Shown piece after piece: positions 1 to 5,650 of a stretch of 14,788 nt of DNA; the stretch's first letter is position 1, and each line of letters begins with the position of its first letter. Location: contig CANQRC010000022.1 in NCBI GenBank assembly GCA_947626155.1, positions 1 to 14,788 of the forward strand, given 5' to 3'. The position numbers were made by a program, and so were the translations under genes. The notes below the pieces were generated by a model. It worked only from the letters and a program-made list of their open reading frames with translations, had not been told where the DNA came from and searched no databases. Source of the stretch: an uncultured Clostridia bacterium. GTDB lineage: Bacteria; Bacillota; Clostridia; Christensenellales; UBA1242.

Positions 1-1
1 A

Positions 2-77
2 TGGGGTGTCGCCAAGCGGTAAGGCATTGGACTCTGACTCCAACATTGCGTAGGTTCGAATCCTACCACCCCAGCCA
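2..77 (+). tRNA. tRNA-Gln (anticodon CTG)
   Basis: A complete cloverleaf. The 7-bp acceptor stem is 2-8 with 67-73. The anticodon stem TTGGA/TCCAA encloses the loop CTCTGAC, with CTG at 34-36. The T arm is GTAGG-TTCGAAT-CCTAC, and the end is GCCA, so CCA is encoded. CTG reads CAG codons (Gln). The gene starts one base inside the window, so its promoter lies outside. It closely resembles the TTG-anticodon tRNA-Gln at 341-415 but has one extra base in the variable loop. Confidence 0.97.
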
Positions 78-103
78 AAGCCTATCTCAAACAACTTTTG
101 TTT

Positions 104-186
104 GGTGGTAGGATTAAAAAGCCTTCGGCTTTTTGCAAAACTCCGTTTTGCGCGATGTGACGAAGTCACATCTGAATCCCACAACC
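104..186. repeat. Three-armed inverted-repeat (cloverleaf-like) element
   Basis: Three perfect short hairpins are packed side by side: 116-123/127-134 (8 bp, loop TTC), 135-141/145-151 (7 bp, loop TCC) and 154-161/165-172 (8 bp, loop GAA). They are enclosed by an imperfect outer stem, 104-115 with 175-186 (10 of 12 pairs). Folded, this gives a four-way junction with almost no unpaired bases between arms. The left outer arm (104-115) is also perfectly complementary to bases 59-70 of the adjacent tRNA-Gln, so it could pair with the tRNA 3' half instead. Arm 1 ends in five T and could also act as a terminator. No coding potential is seen. The structure is directly visible; its role is unknown. 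Confidence 0.75.
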
Positions 187-194
187 CCAGCCAA
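174..194 (+). repeat. Second copy of the tRNA-Gln 3' end
   Basis: Bases 174-194 match 58-78 (T-arm 3' strand, acceptor 3' strand, GCCA and the next A) at 19 of 21 positions. No tRNA body precedes this copy. Together the two copies bracket the three-hairpin element as direct repeats. That is the pattern expected after insertion at a tRNA 3' end or after a partial tRNA duplication. Which of these happened is inference. Confidence 0.75.
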
Positions 195-228
195 GTGAAA
201 AAATTGCGTTAATTGCTTGTTTTTCACT
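194..228. repeat. Stem-loop upstream of tRNA-Lys
   Basis: A perfect 9-bp stem (AGTGAAAAA at 194-202, TTTTTCACT at 220-228) encloses a 17-base AT-rich loop. It lies 12 bases before tRNA-Lys. It could be a processing or termination structure in a tRNA precursor. No clear promoter for tRNA-Lys is seen here. Confidence 0.5.
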
Positions 229-240
229 CAAAAATTTTAT

Positions 241-316
241 GGTTCGCTAGCTCAGCCGGTAGAGCACTTGACTTTTAATCAAGGGGTCCCGGGTTCGAAT
301 CCCGGGCGAGCCACCA
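241..316 (+). tRNA. tRNA-Lys (anticodon TTT)
   Basis: A complete cloverleaf. The acceptor stem GGTTCGC pairs with GCGAGCC (306-312). The anticodon stem CTTGA/TCAAG encloses CTTTTAA, with TTT at 274-276. The T arm is CCGGG-TTCGAAT-CCCGG, and discriminator A is followed by encoded CCA. It reads AAA/AAG. It is probably co-transcribed with the flanking tRNA-Gln genes, or ended by the hairpin immediately downstream. Confidence 0.98.
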
Positions 317-317
317 C

Positions 318-337
318 AAGCCCCAAAAGGCTTTTTT
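318..337 (+). terminator. Small intrinsic terminator after tRNA-Lys
   Basis: The stem AAGCC (318-322) / GGCTT (329-333) with a 6-base loop is followed by a T run to 337, directly after the tRNA CCA end. The stem is short, so termination may be partial. Confidence 0.5.
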
Positions 338-340
338 AAT

Positions 341-415
341 AGGGGTGTAGCCAAGCGGTAAGGCACTGGATTTTGATTCCAGCATGCGTAGGTTCAAATC
401 CTGCCACCCCTGCCA
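341..415 (+). tRNA. tRNA-Gln (anticodon TTG)
   Basis: A complete cloverleaf. Acceptor AGGGGTG pairs with CACCCCT (405-411). The anticodon stem CTGGA/TCCAG encloses TTTTGAT, with TTG at 373-375. The T arm GTAGG-TTCAAAT-CCTGC has one G-T pair, and GCCA is encoded. It reads CAA (and CAG by wobble). It is the second glutamine isoacceptor in this cluster. Confidence 0.97.
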
Positions 416-425
416 AAGATAATTC

Positions 426-450
426 AAATCTAATTCTGGTTTAGATTTTT
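426..450 (+). terminator. Probable terminator of the tRNA cluster
   Basis: An 8-bp stem AAATCTAA (426-433) / TTAGATTT (441-448) with a 7-base loop continues into a T run. It lies 10 bases after tRNA-Gln(TTG) and before the hydrolase gene. The stem is AT-rich, so its strength is uncertain. Confidence 0.5.
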
Positions 451-503
451 TAGTTTTGGACAGTTGCCATAATCAAAAACAGAGATCTAAAAGGAGAAAA
501 TTG

Positions 504-1295
504 ATGATAAAGCAAGATTTTATATACAATTCAGCTGGGGAGAGACTTTTTGTAGAATACTATATTCCTGAAAAAGTAAAATCAACAATTTTATTTTGTC
601 ACGGGATAACAGGATGTAGAAAAGGAAGAACAAAGGATGATAATTATTTCCAAGTTCTTGCAAAAAGGTTGATGAACTTAAACTATAAAGTTGTGCTCTT
701 TGATTTTTCTGGTCACGGCGACAGCGAAGGCAACGATTTCGATGTTTCGCTCTCGAAAAGCACTGACGAACTGGAAACGGTGTTCAAAAATTCGGTTGCT
801 GACCAGAAAAATGTTAATTTTTTGGCGTTTTCCTATGGCGCAACAGTCCTGTGTAATTTTTTGCAAAAGCACGAGGATATTTCACCATTGAGCATGGTGC
901 TTTATAGCCCTTGTTTATATCCTCTTGAAAGTTGTTTTTTAAATAGCAATTCAATTTTTGGCAAAGACATTGTCCGAGAATATCAAAGTGGCAGCATGGA
1001 TAAAAATGGCTTTGCTGTGGTGGGTGCAAAGAACTTTCGTTTTTCAAAAAAAATGATTGTGGATTGTGAAGGTTTCTCACCAGATTATCTTTCAAAATTT
1101 AGCAAAAATACGCTGGTTATTTCAGGCAAAAAAGATGTTATTCTAAACACCAAGTATAATGATGACTTTTGCAAAAAATATGGAATTGAAGAGGTGTATT
1201 TAGACACCTCTCACGCTCTGTTCGAGGATATTGATAAGGCTTTCGAATTGACAATTTCACATTTTGAAAAGTTTTGCGGCACATCAAATTTGTGA
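504..1295 (+). CDS. Alpha/beta hydrolase (serine hydrolase, acyltransferase-like)
   Basis: A 263-residue alpha/beta-hydrolase-fold protein, predicted to be a cytoplasmic esterase, lipase or acyl hydrolase; the substrate cannot be read from sequence. Family marks are visible in order: the oxyanion-hole HGITG motif (33-37), the strand and turn DFSGHGDSEG (67-76), the nucleophile elbow AFSYGA with Ser110, an acid candidate in SGKKD (Asp211) and the final His237 in DTSHAL. These form a complete Ser-Asp-His triad. There is no signal peptide or membrane segment. ATG 504 is chosen because AAGGAG (491-496) lies seven bases before it; an in-frame extension to 456 has no ribosome site. The gene stands alone after the tRNA terminator. 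It could also be called a dienelactone-hydrolase-like or serine aminopeptidase-like protein. Confidence 0.88.
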   Translation: MIKQDFIYNSAGERLFVEYYIPEKVKSTILFCHGITGCRKGRTKDDNYFQVLAKRLMNLNYKVVLFDFSGHGDSEGNDFDVSLSKSTDELETVFKNSVADQKNVNFLAFSYGATVLCNFLQKHEDISPLSMVLYSPCLYPLESCFLNSNSIFGKDIVREYQSGSMDKNGFAVVGAKNFRFSKKMIVDCEGFSPDYLSKFSKNTLVISGKKDVILNTKYNDDFCKKYGIEEVYLDTSHALFEDIDKAFELTISHFEKFCGTSNL

Positions 1296-1300
1296 AGTGG

Positions 1301-1357
1301 TTTGAGATCCTTCACTTCGTTCAGGATGACAGCGAGGAGCAGGATGACAGCGAGGGG
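1301..1357. repeat. Intergenic palindromic repeat with 18-base tandem tail
   Basis: The segment contains an imperfect palindrome of the type GATCCTTC-x-CTTCG-x-TTCAGGATGAC. I recognise this from intergenic repeats scattered in many bacterial genomes (established only from general knowledge). It is followed by two nearly identical 18-base units, 1322-1339 and 1340-1357 (17 of 18 match, starting CAGGATGACAGCGAGG). It lies directly after the hydrolase stop codon and does not code. Confidence 0.6.
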
Positions 1358-1398
1358 CAATAAAAAGCCCAAAGATTTCTTATTTTTTTAAAAAATTT

Positions 1399-1419
1399 TC
1401 ACTTTTTTTGAAAAAGTGA
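1399..1419. repeat. Perfect hairpin upstream of the 1465 promoter
   Basis: TCACTTTTT (1399-1407) and AAAAAGTGA (1411-1419) form a 9-bp stem with a 3-base loop. No clean T run follows on either strand, so a standard terminator is doubtful. It ends 10 bases before the -35 box of the next gene. Confidence 0.5.
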
Positions 1420-1429
1420 CGGCAAATTT

Positions 1430-1458
1430 TTGATTTTTGAAATTCTATATGATAAAAT
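1430..1458 (+). promoter_or_regulatory. Sigma-A-type promoter, leaderless transcript predicted
   Basis: TTGATT (1430-1435), a 17-base spacer, then TAAAAT (1453-1458). The expected transcript start, seven bases past the -10 box, is base 1465, which is the A of the ATG. No ribosome site lies between. Confidence 0.6.
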
Positions 1459-1464
1459 AACTCT

Positions 1465-2532
1465 ATGTTTACAAAAGACAAATTGCTTAAAATTTTTATT
1501 GCGGTTTTGGTTGTTGGGCTGGCGGCAACTTTAATTGTTTTTCTTCTTCCAAAAAAGGAAGAACTTAAAGTTTCTGCAAGTGATGTGACAGCGAATGTAA
1601 ACGAGGTTTTTGAAGTTGAATATCAGGTTTCTGACCCTTATGCAAGCATAAAGTTTGATGTTAAAACGGTGGGCGTAATTGAAAAAGTGCCCGGCACAAT
1701 AAACAAATTCCTTGCCAGGAAGAGCGGCGAGACAGAGGTTGAAATTGTGGCTTACACCCAAAGTGACAAGGCAAGTTTTCAGTTTTCTGTTATGGTTTTG
1801 CCAATAGCGACTCCGCCAGAAAAGGAAGACCAAACCAACCCAGGCGACAACACAGATGAAACTGACAATGGTGAGCAGGGCGGCGAGGAAGACAAGAGCG
1901 AACCTGAGAAGGGCGGGGATTCCGGCAAGGACGACGAAGGCGGCAGCAAAGATGAAGAAAACAACGACGGTGACAACACGGGTGACGACCATGACAACCC
2001 AACGGGCGGTGAAACCGAGGAAGGCGACGGACAAAAAGGTGATGGCAACGAGGGAAGTGAAGGGGATTCCGGTTCGAGTGAGCCAAGCAGCCCAACAAAT
2101 CCAGAAAATCCAACAAATCCTGAAAGCCCAACTGACCCAAATACTCCTACTAATCCAGAAGAAAATCCAACTGAACCAAGTGGCGGTGACTCTGGTGACG
2201 ATGTTGGAAGTGGCGGCTCTGATGGTGGCGAGGGCGGAAATGAGCCTCAACAGCCAGGTGAGGACAGGCCAGAAGAGCCAAAAGATGAAGTCAAATTCTT
2301 TATTGTTGGATTTGAAGACAATGTTGTTGTTATGACAGAGGATGTTATAGTTATTACAATAAATTTTGTTGGCGAGCCACCACAACATTTCAGACCTCTC
2401 TGTAGCGAGGGCTTGTCCATTGACAAAGTTAAAGGTGGAAGCGGAATGTATAAAATAACCGCGCCACACTCTGGAATGATAAGCATTTTTGACGGCGACA
2501 CTCTGCTTGGAGTGATAATTGTTGAAAGATAG
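1465..2532 (+). CDS. Membrane-anchored protein with two beta domains joined by a long acidic linker
   Basis: I do not recognise a named family. The 355 residues comprise a short basic N-terminus and one hydrophobic helix (about 8-28, a signal anchor with no lipobox). A strand-rich domain of about 75 residues (33-110) with an Ig-like pattern follows. Next is a very acidic linker rich in Gly, Asp, Glu, Ser and Pro (about 112-275). Its last third repeats PTNPE/PTDPN-type units (about 209-237). A C-terminal strand-rich domain of about 80 residues (276-355) ends the protein. The expected topology is N-in, with the rest outside the membrane, so the linker may span or extend from the wall. No LPxTG sorting motif is present. 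The promoter fits a leaderless mRNA starting at this ATG, and the stop codon lies inside a shared terminator hairpin. Confidence 0.85.
   Translation: MFTKDKLLKIFIAVLVVGLAATLIVFLLPKKEELKVSASDVTANVNEVFEVEYQVSDPYASIKFDVKTVGVIEKVPGTINKFLARKSGETEVEIVAYTQSDKASFQFSVMVLPIATPPEKEDQTNPGDNTDETDNGEQGGEEDKSEPEKGGDSGKDDEGGSKDEENNDGDNTGDDHDNPTGGETEEGDGQKGDGNEGSEGDSGSSEPSSPTNPENPTNPESPTDPNTPTNPEENPTEPSGGDSGDDVGSGGSDGGEGGNEPQQPGEDRPEEPKDEVKFFIVGFEDNVVVMTEDVIVITINFVGEPPQHFRPLCSEGLSIDKVKGGSGMYKITAPHSGMISIFDGDTLLGVIIVER
2089..2185 (+). repeat. Degenerate Pro-Thr-Asn coding repeat
   Basis: Short units of the form CCAACAAATCCAGAA recur with base changes, encoding Pro-Thr-Asn/Asp-Pro-Glu/Asn blocks in the linker of the 1465-2532 gene. 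Such tracts expand and contract easily between strains. Confidence 0.7.
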
Positions 2533-2549
2533 GCAAAAGCCTATTTTTT
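2529..2549. terminator. Bidirectional terminator containing both stop codons
   Basis: ATAGGC (2529-2534), loop AAAA, GCCTAT (2539-2544), then a T run to 2549 for the + strand. The same symmetric hairpin serves the convergent - strand gene, though the T tract on that side is weak. The left arm carries the TAG of the + gene, and the right arm carries the TAG of sodC on the - strand. Confidence 0.75.
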
Positions 2550-2993
2550 CATTATCTTTCCGCAGGCAATTTTTTCGCCCGAATTTCCCGACGGCTGACT
2601 GACAAAGTCGTCAACGCCATTGTGAATAATCACCGTTCTGCCCAAGACCTCTTGAACGGAAAATCTGTCTGTAAAAAACGCCTGCCAAGCCGAGCCGTTG
2701 TTGGAAAAAAGCGGCGGCATATCACCACTGTGTTGTGGGTGGGGCAGGGAGCGAGGATTGTAATGCCCGCCTGTCTCGGCAAAATTGTTTTCGCAGGTTT
2801 GCCCCTCGTGAATGTGAAAAGCGAAGATGTTGTTTGTGGTGTTTGGCAAATTTTCAATGTCCGCCACAACAATCACTCCGCTTGGCAACTGCCAAAACCC
2901 AACATTTCCACTTATGTTTGCCTCGCCAGAAATTTTTGCCTCCGCGTCGGGCAACTTTGAAGAAAGATATTTAAAAATATTGTTGTCTTGCAT
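2541..2993 (-). CDS. sodC: Cu/Zn superoxide dismutase, cytoplasmic
   Basis: A 150-residue Cu/Zn superoxide dismutase, converting superoxide to oxygen and peroxide. By alignment to the known family, copper ligands are His60, His62 (HIHEG), His77 (GGHYNP, also bridging) and His124. Zinc ligands are His77, His85, His88 and Asp91. Cys67 and Cys144 would form the conserved disulfide. The usual guiding arginine before the last Cys is Lys141 here (GNSGEKIACG). There is no signal peptide or lipobox, whereas most bacterial SodC proteins are exported. Start ATG at 2993 follows AGGAG (2999-3003) at five bases; an upstream in-frame start lacks a site. It is separated from the upstream methyltransferase by a terminator, so it is probably transcribed on its own. 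Confidence 0.93.
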   Translation of the reverse strand: MQDNNIFKYLSSKLPDAEAKISGEANISGNVGFWQLPSGVIVVADIENLPNTTNNIFAFHIHEGQTCENNFAETGGHYNPRSLPHPQHSGDMPPLFSNNGSAWQAFFTDRFSVQEVLGRTVIIHNGVDDFVSQPSGNSGEKIACGKIMKK

Positions 2994-3064
2994 AAAAACT
3001 CCTACCACTTTTTATGCAACAAAAAGAAAAACTGCCCACGCAACCTTTTCATGTGCAGGCAAAT

Positions 3065-3088
3065 AAAAACGCACCAATTTATGGTGCG
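3065..3088 (-). terminator. Intrinsic terminator of the methyltransferase gene
   Basis: Read on the - strand: CGCACCA, a 5-base loop, TGGTGCG (7-bp stem, 3070-3088), then TTTTT (3069-3065). It lies 52 bases past the methyltransferase stop and before the sodC ribosome site. Confidence 0.75.
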
Positions 3089-3140
3089 CACTTTTTGGCG
3101 GACTGCTAGGGCGCTTATTCGCACCCTGTATGTTCGATTT

Positions 3141-3809
3141 TTATTTTGTTACAACAATTTCTGTTAGGCTATTTGGTTTTTTTGATTTTATTGTCCTTTC
3201 ATAATCAGTATACAAATATTCTTTATAAGATTCGCAAGAAAGAATTTTAAATTTCTTTTTTTCAAAAGCCGAAACAAGTTGCTCCTCAGACAAAAATTGA
3301 CGGGTCCTGATTACCTTCTTTTCCCATTGCTCATAATAAGTTGTCATATTTGATGTTTGATCATATGAAATGATAAATTCTGGCTTTGTCAATTCCCATT
3401 CCTTGTTGTTCCTTGCAACCACAAAAAATAGTCCATTCGGTTTTAAAACTCTGTGAATTTCTTTTAAGGCTGATTCAAGTTGTTGCCTGCTTAAATAGTG
3501 CAAAACAAGTCTCGCGTAAACAAAGTCAAAAGAGTTTGATTTGTATGGCATAGGTTTTGAAACATCTTCGATTTTTGTTTCAATTCTTTCAGACATGCCA
3601 TATTTTTTAATTGCCTGATTTGTAAAATCAAGTCCTTTTTCATCTATAGTGGTCGCAATTATTTTTGCCTTCGAACAAATTTTTGCCATATTAATTTCTG
3701 CAGACCCGCCTGTGCTTATTCCGACAGACAAAATACTCGACATTTCGGGTTGAAGAAGTTTCAATGCTCTTTTTTCACTTTTTGAACTTTTAAAAATATT
3801 TGATTCCAT
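3141..3809 (-). CDS. Class I SAM-dependent methyltransferase
   Basis: A 222-residue soluble protein with the Rossmann methyltransferase layout. Motif I is SVGISTGGSAE (28-38, a variant of the glycine loop). Asp56 ends strand 2 (ribose contact), and Asp82 follows in IEDVS. The motif IV/post-IV stretch FDFVYARLVLHYL (94-106) is typical of methyltransferase domain 11 proteins. HRVLKPNG follows, as in ubiquinone/menaquinone-type and small-molecule methyltransferases. The acceptor is unknown. The start is set at ATG 3809 because GGGAG (on the - strand, within 3814-3820) sits just upstream; another in-frame ATG at 3821 has no site. Transcription probably begins at the extended -10 box near 3843, and a terminator follows the gene. 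Confidence 0.85.
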   Translation of the reverse strand: MESNIFKSSKSEKRALKLLQPEMSSILSVGISTGGSAEINMAKICSKAKIIATTIDEKGLDFTNQAIKKYGMSERIETKIEDVSKPMPYKSNSFDFVYARLVLHYLSRQQLESALKEIHRVLKPNGLFFVVARNNKEWELTKPEFIISYDQTSNMTTYYEQWEKKVIRTRQFLSEEQLVSAFEKKKFKILSCESYKEYLYTDYERTIKSKKPNSLTEIVVTK

Positions 3810-3837
3810 TTTTTCTCCCATAAATTTTTTCTTTTAT

Positions 3838-3846
3838 ATTATATCA
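3838..3846 (-). promoter_or_regulatory. Extended -10 promoter of the methyltransferase gene
   Basis: On the - strand TGATATAAT (3846-3838) is a perfect extended -10 element. No good -35 box lies 17-18 bases upstream, as is common for extended -10 promoters. Confidence 0.55.
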
Positions 3847-3930
3847 CCTTTTAAACCAAAGTCCTATACAATCACTTAAAAAGAAAAGTTCACACCCATT
3901 TTTTAGTTTAGGTTGCGAACAATTCCCTTT

Positions 3931-4021
3931 TGGCGGAGACGGTGGGATTCGAACCCACGTGCCGATTTCTCGACAACCGCATTTCGAGTGCGGCTCGTTG
4001 CGACCACTTCGATACGTCTCC
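3931..4021 (-). tRNA. tRNA-Ser (anticodon CGA)
   Basis: A class II tRNA of 91 bases. Acceptor GGAGACG is at 4021-4015. The anticodon stem CCGCA/TGCGG encloses CTCGAAA, with CGA at 3986-3984. A long variable arm is followed by T arm GTGGG-TTCGAAT-CCCAC and encoded GCCA. It reads TCG codons. It has its own consensus promoter just upstream. Confidence 0.97.
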
Positions 4022-4031
4022 AAGCCTTTCT

Positions 4032-4060
4032 ATTATATCATCAAACTTTTCTTTTTGCAA
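4032..4060 (-). promoter_or_regulatory. tRNA-Ser promoter
   Basis: On the - strand TTGCAA (4060-4055), a 17-base spacer and TATAAT (4037-4032), with TGA before the -10 box (extended -10). It ends 10 bases before the tRNA. Confidence 0.8.
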
Positions 4061-4103
4061 TCTTTTCCCAAAAAATTCTCATTTTGTCAACGAATAAAAT
4101 AGT

Positions 4104-4132
4104 TTGCAAAAAGTTGGATTTTGTGCTATTCT
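4104..4132 (+). promoter_or_regulatory. comEC promoter, near-leaderless
   Basis: TTGCAA (4104-4109), a 17-base spacer and TATTCT (4127-4132), preceded by TGC (extended -10). The expected start at G4139 gives a leader of only four bases before ATG 4143. It diverges from the tRNA-Ser promoter, with the two -35 boxes 43 bases apart. Confidence 0.65.
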
Positions 4133-4142
4133 TTTCTTGTTT

Positions 4143-5642
4143 ATGAACACCAAAAGAACTTTTTTTCATTCTAGACCAATTTTTTACACTTTTTTAGCGT
4201 TTTTGTTGGCACTTTCCACAACAAAATTTGTTTTTGATGGAAATGTTTGTTATATTGTTTTTGACTGCCTGATTTTGGCGGCGTTTGTGGGGCTTTCAAT
4301 TTGGACAAAAAGTTACAAAATTTTGGCGGTGGTGCTTGCGGTGTTCGCGTTTGGAATTGGCTGGTGGTTTTTGGGTGTTTCAAATTTTCAGGGGAAAGTT
4401 TTTGAGGGCGAATGTCAGGTTGTTGCAAGGCTCTCTGACGACATGACAACTTATTATAATAATGTCAGCGTTGTGGCAAAAGATGTTAAGATAAACGGAA
4501 AAAGCGAGGGCAACATTTCGCTTTACATAAAGGGTGGCGCAGGAAAAGTTAAAGAGGGCGACATAATCACCTTTGTTGCGCAGGTTGAGAACGCACAACT
4601 TTTTGACGGCGAAAAATTTAATAGTTATTATTATCGCGACCACACGCCTTATGCCGCCACCATTTCGGATTTTGTGCTGCAAGGAAACAGTTTGAGTGCA
4701 ATTGAACAATTTCGCTTAAAGACAAAAAGCGTTTTGATTGAAAACATGGGGCAGGAGCAGGGTGCGCTTGGCTACGCCATTTTGTTTGGCGACAGAAGCG
4801 ACATCAACAGCGACATTTTTGCGGATTTCCAGTCGGCGGGCATTGTGCATCTTTTGGCGGTGTCGGGGCTGCACATAAGTTTTCTGCTTGCGCTTATTGC
4901 GTTCATTTTGAAAAAGTGCCATGTGAGGGGCTTTTGGAACTTTTTGGTGTGTTTGCTGCTTTTGGGGCTTTATGCCTACGCCTGCAACTTTTCGCCATCA
5001 ATTTTGAGGGCGGGAATCATGGGGCTGGCGCTGACGCTTTCCGTGCAAACGGGGAAGTGGTATGACGGCCTGAACGCCCTGGGGCTTGCCGGAACGCTGA
5101 TTTTGTTGATTTTTCCACTTTTTTCGCTGGATTTGGGCTTTTTGATGAGCTTTTTCTGCGTTTTGGCAATTTTTACACTTTCGCCTTGGCTGACAAAATT
5201 CCTCTCACAAATTTTTCCAAAACCAATTGCTGCGGCGCTTGGGCTTTCGCTTGGCGTGCAGGTTGGAGTTTTGCCTTTCATGGCGCAAATGGGCACAATT
5301 TTCAACATCCTCACAGTGTTTGCAAATTTGGTGATTATTCCAATTTTCTCGCTTGCATATCCAATCCTCTTCGTGGGCGCAATTTTGTCAATAATCATGC
5401 CTTTTTGCGGTTTTTTGCTAAAAATTTCGGGTTTTGGGCTTGAAATTATACACAAAATTGCAATTTTCTTTGGAAAGACAAGTTTAATTTTTTCCTTAAA
5501 CCCTATAAATATTTTTGTTGTTGCAAGCGTTTTTGTGCTATGCTTTTTATCTAGCAGATATTTTCTGGCAAACAAAAAGGAAAAAATAGTTTGCTGCTCT
5601 TTGCTTTCGGTTTTGAGCGTCGTTTTGATGCTCTGTTTATAG
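4143..5642 (+). CDS. comEC: ComEC/Rec2-type DNA uptake channel without metallo-beta-lactamase domain
   Basis: A 499-residue polytopic membrane protein of the ComEC family, which carries single-stranded DNA across the cytoplasmic membrane during transformation. Visible parts are: N-terminal membrane helices (about 12-80), an OB-fold-like DUF4131 region (about 85-190), then the competence domain with the family signature VSGLHIS (240-246) and a run of about eight helices to the end. Full-length relatives run to roughly 750 residues and carry a C-terminal nuclease-like metallo-beta-lactamase domain. Here the protein stops just where that domain would begin, and the holA ribosome site overlaps the stop. 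ATG 4143 is chosen because the promoter puts the transcript start at about 4139; an in-frame TTG at 4104 lies inside the promoter. It heads a probable operon with holA and an HD protein. Confidence 0.88.
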   Translation: MNTKRTFFHSRPIFYTFLAFLLALSTTKFVFDGNVCYIVFDCLILAAFVGLSIWTKSYKILAVVLAVFAFGIGWWFLGVSNFQGKVFEGECQVVARLSDDMTTYYNNVSVVAKDVKINGKSEGNISLYIKGGAGKVKEGDIITFVAQVENAQLFDGEKFNSYYYRDHTPYAATISDFVLQGNSLSAIEQFRLKTKSVLIENMGQEQGALGYAILFGDRSDINSDIFADFQSAGIVHLLAVSGLHISFLLALIAFILKKCHVRGFWNFLVCLLLLGLYAYACNFSPSILRAGIMGLALTLSVQTGKWYDGLNALGLAGTLILLIFPLFSLDLGFLMSFFCVLAIFTLSPWLTKFLSQIFPKPIAAALGLSLGVQVGVLPFMAQMGTIFNILTVFANLVIIPIFSLAYPILFVGAILSIIMPFCGFLLKISGFGLEIIHKIAIFFGKTSLIFSLNPINIFVVASVFVLCFLSSRYFLANKKEKIVCCSLLSVLSVVLMLCL

Positions 5643-5650
5643 GAGGGGAA

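Noticed and set aside
1399..1419. Hairpin as a standard terminator of the hydrolase gene
   Set aside because: No T run follows the stem on the + strand, so it is kept only as an inverted repeat.
1531..2469. Long open frame on the - strand opposite the 1465-2532 gene
   Set aside because: It is a shadow of the biased, stop-poor acidic linker. It has no ribosome site and its translation is low-complexity Trp/Phe/Arg sequence.
3913..4146. Open frame across tRNA-Ser
   Set aside because: It overlaps a certain tRNA and two promoters and has no ribosome site.
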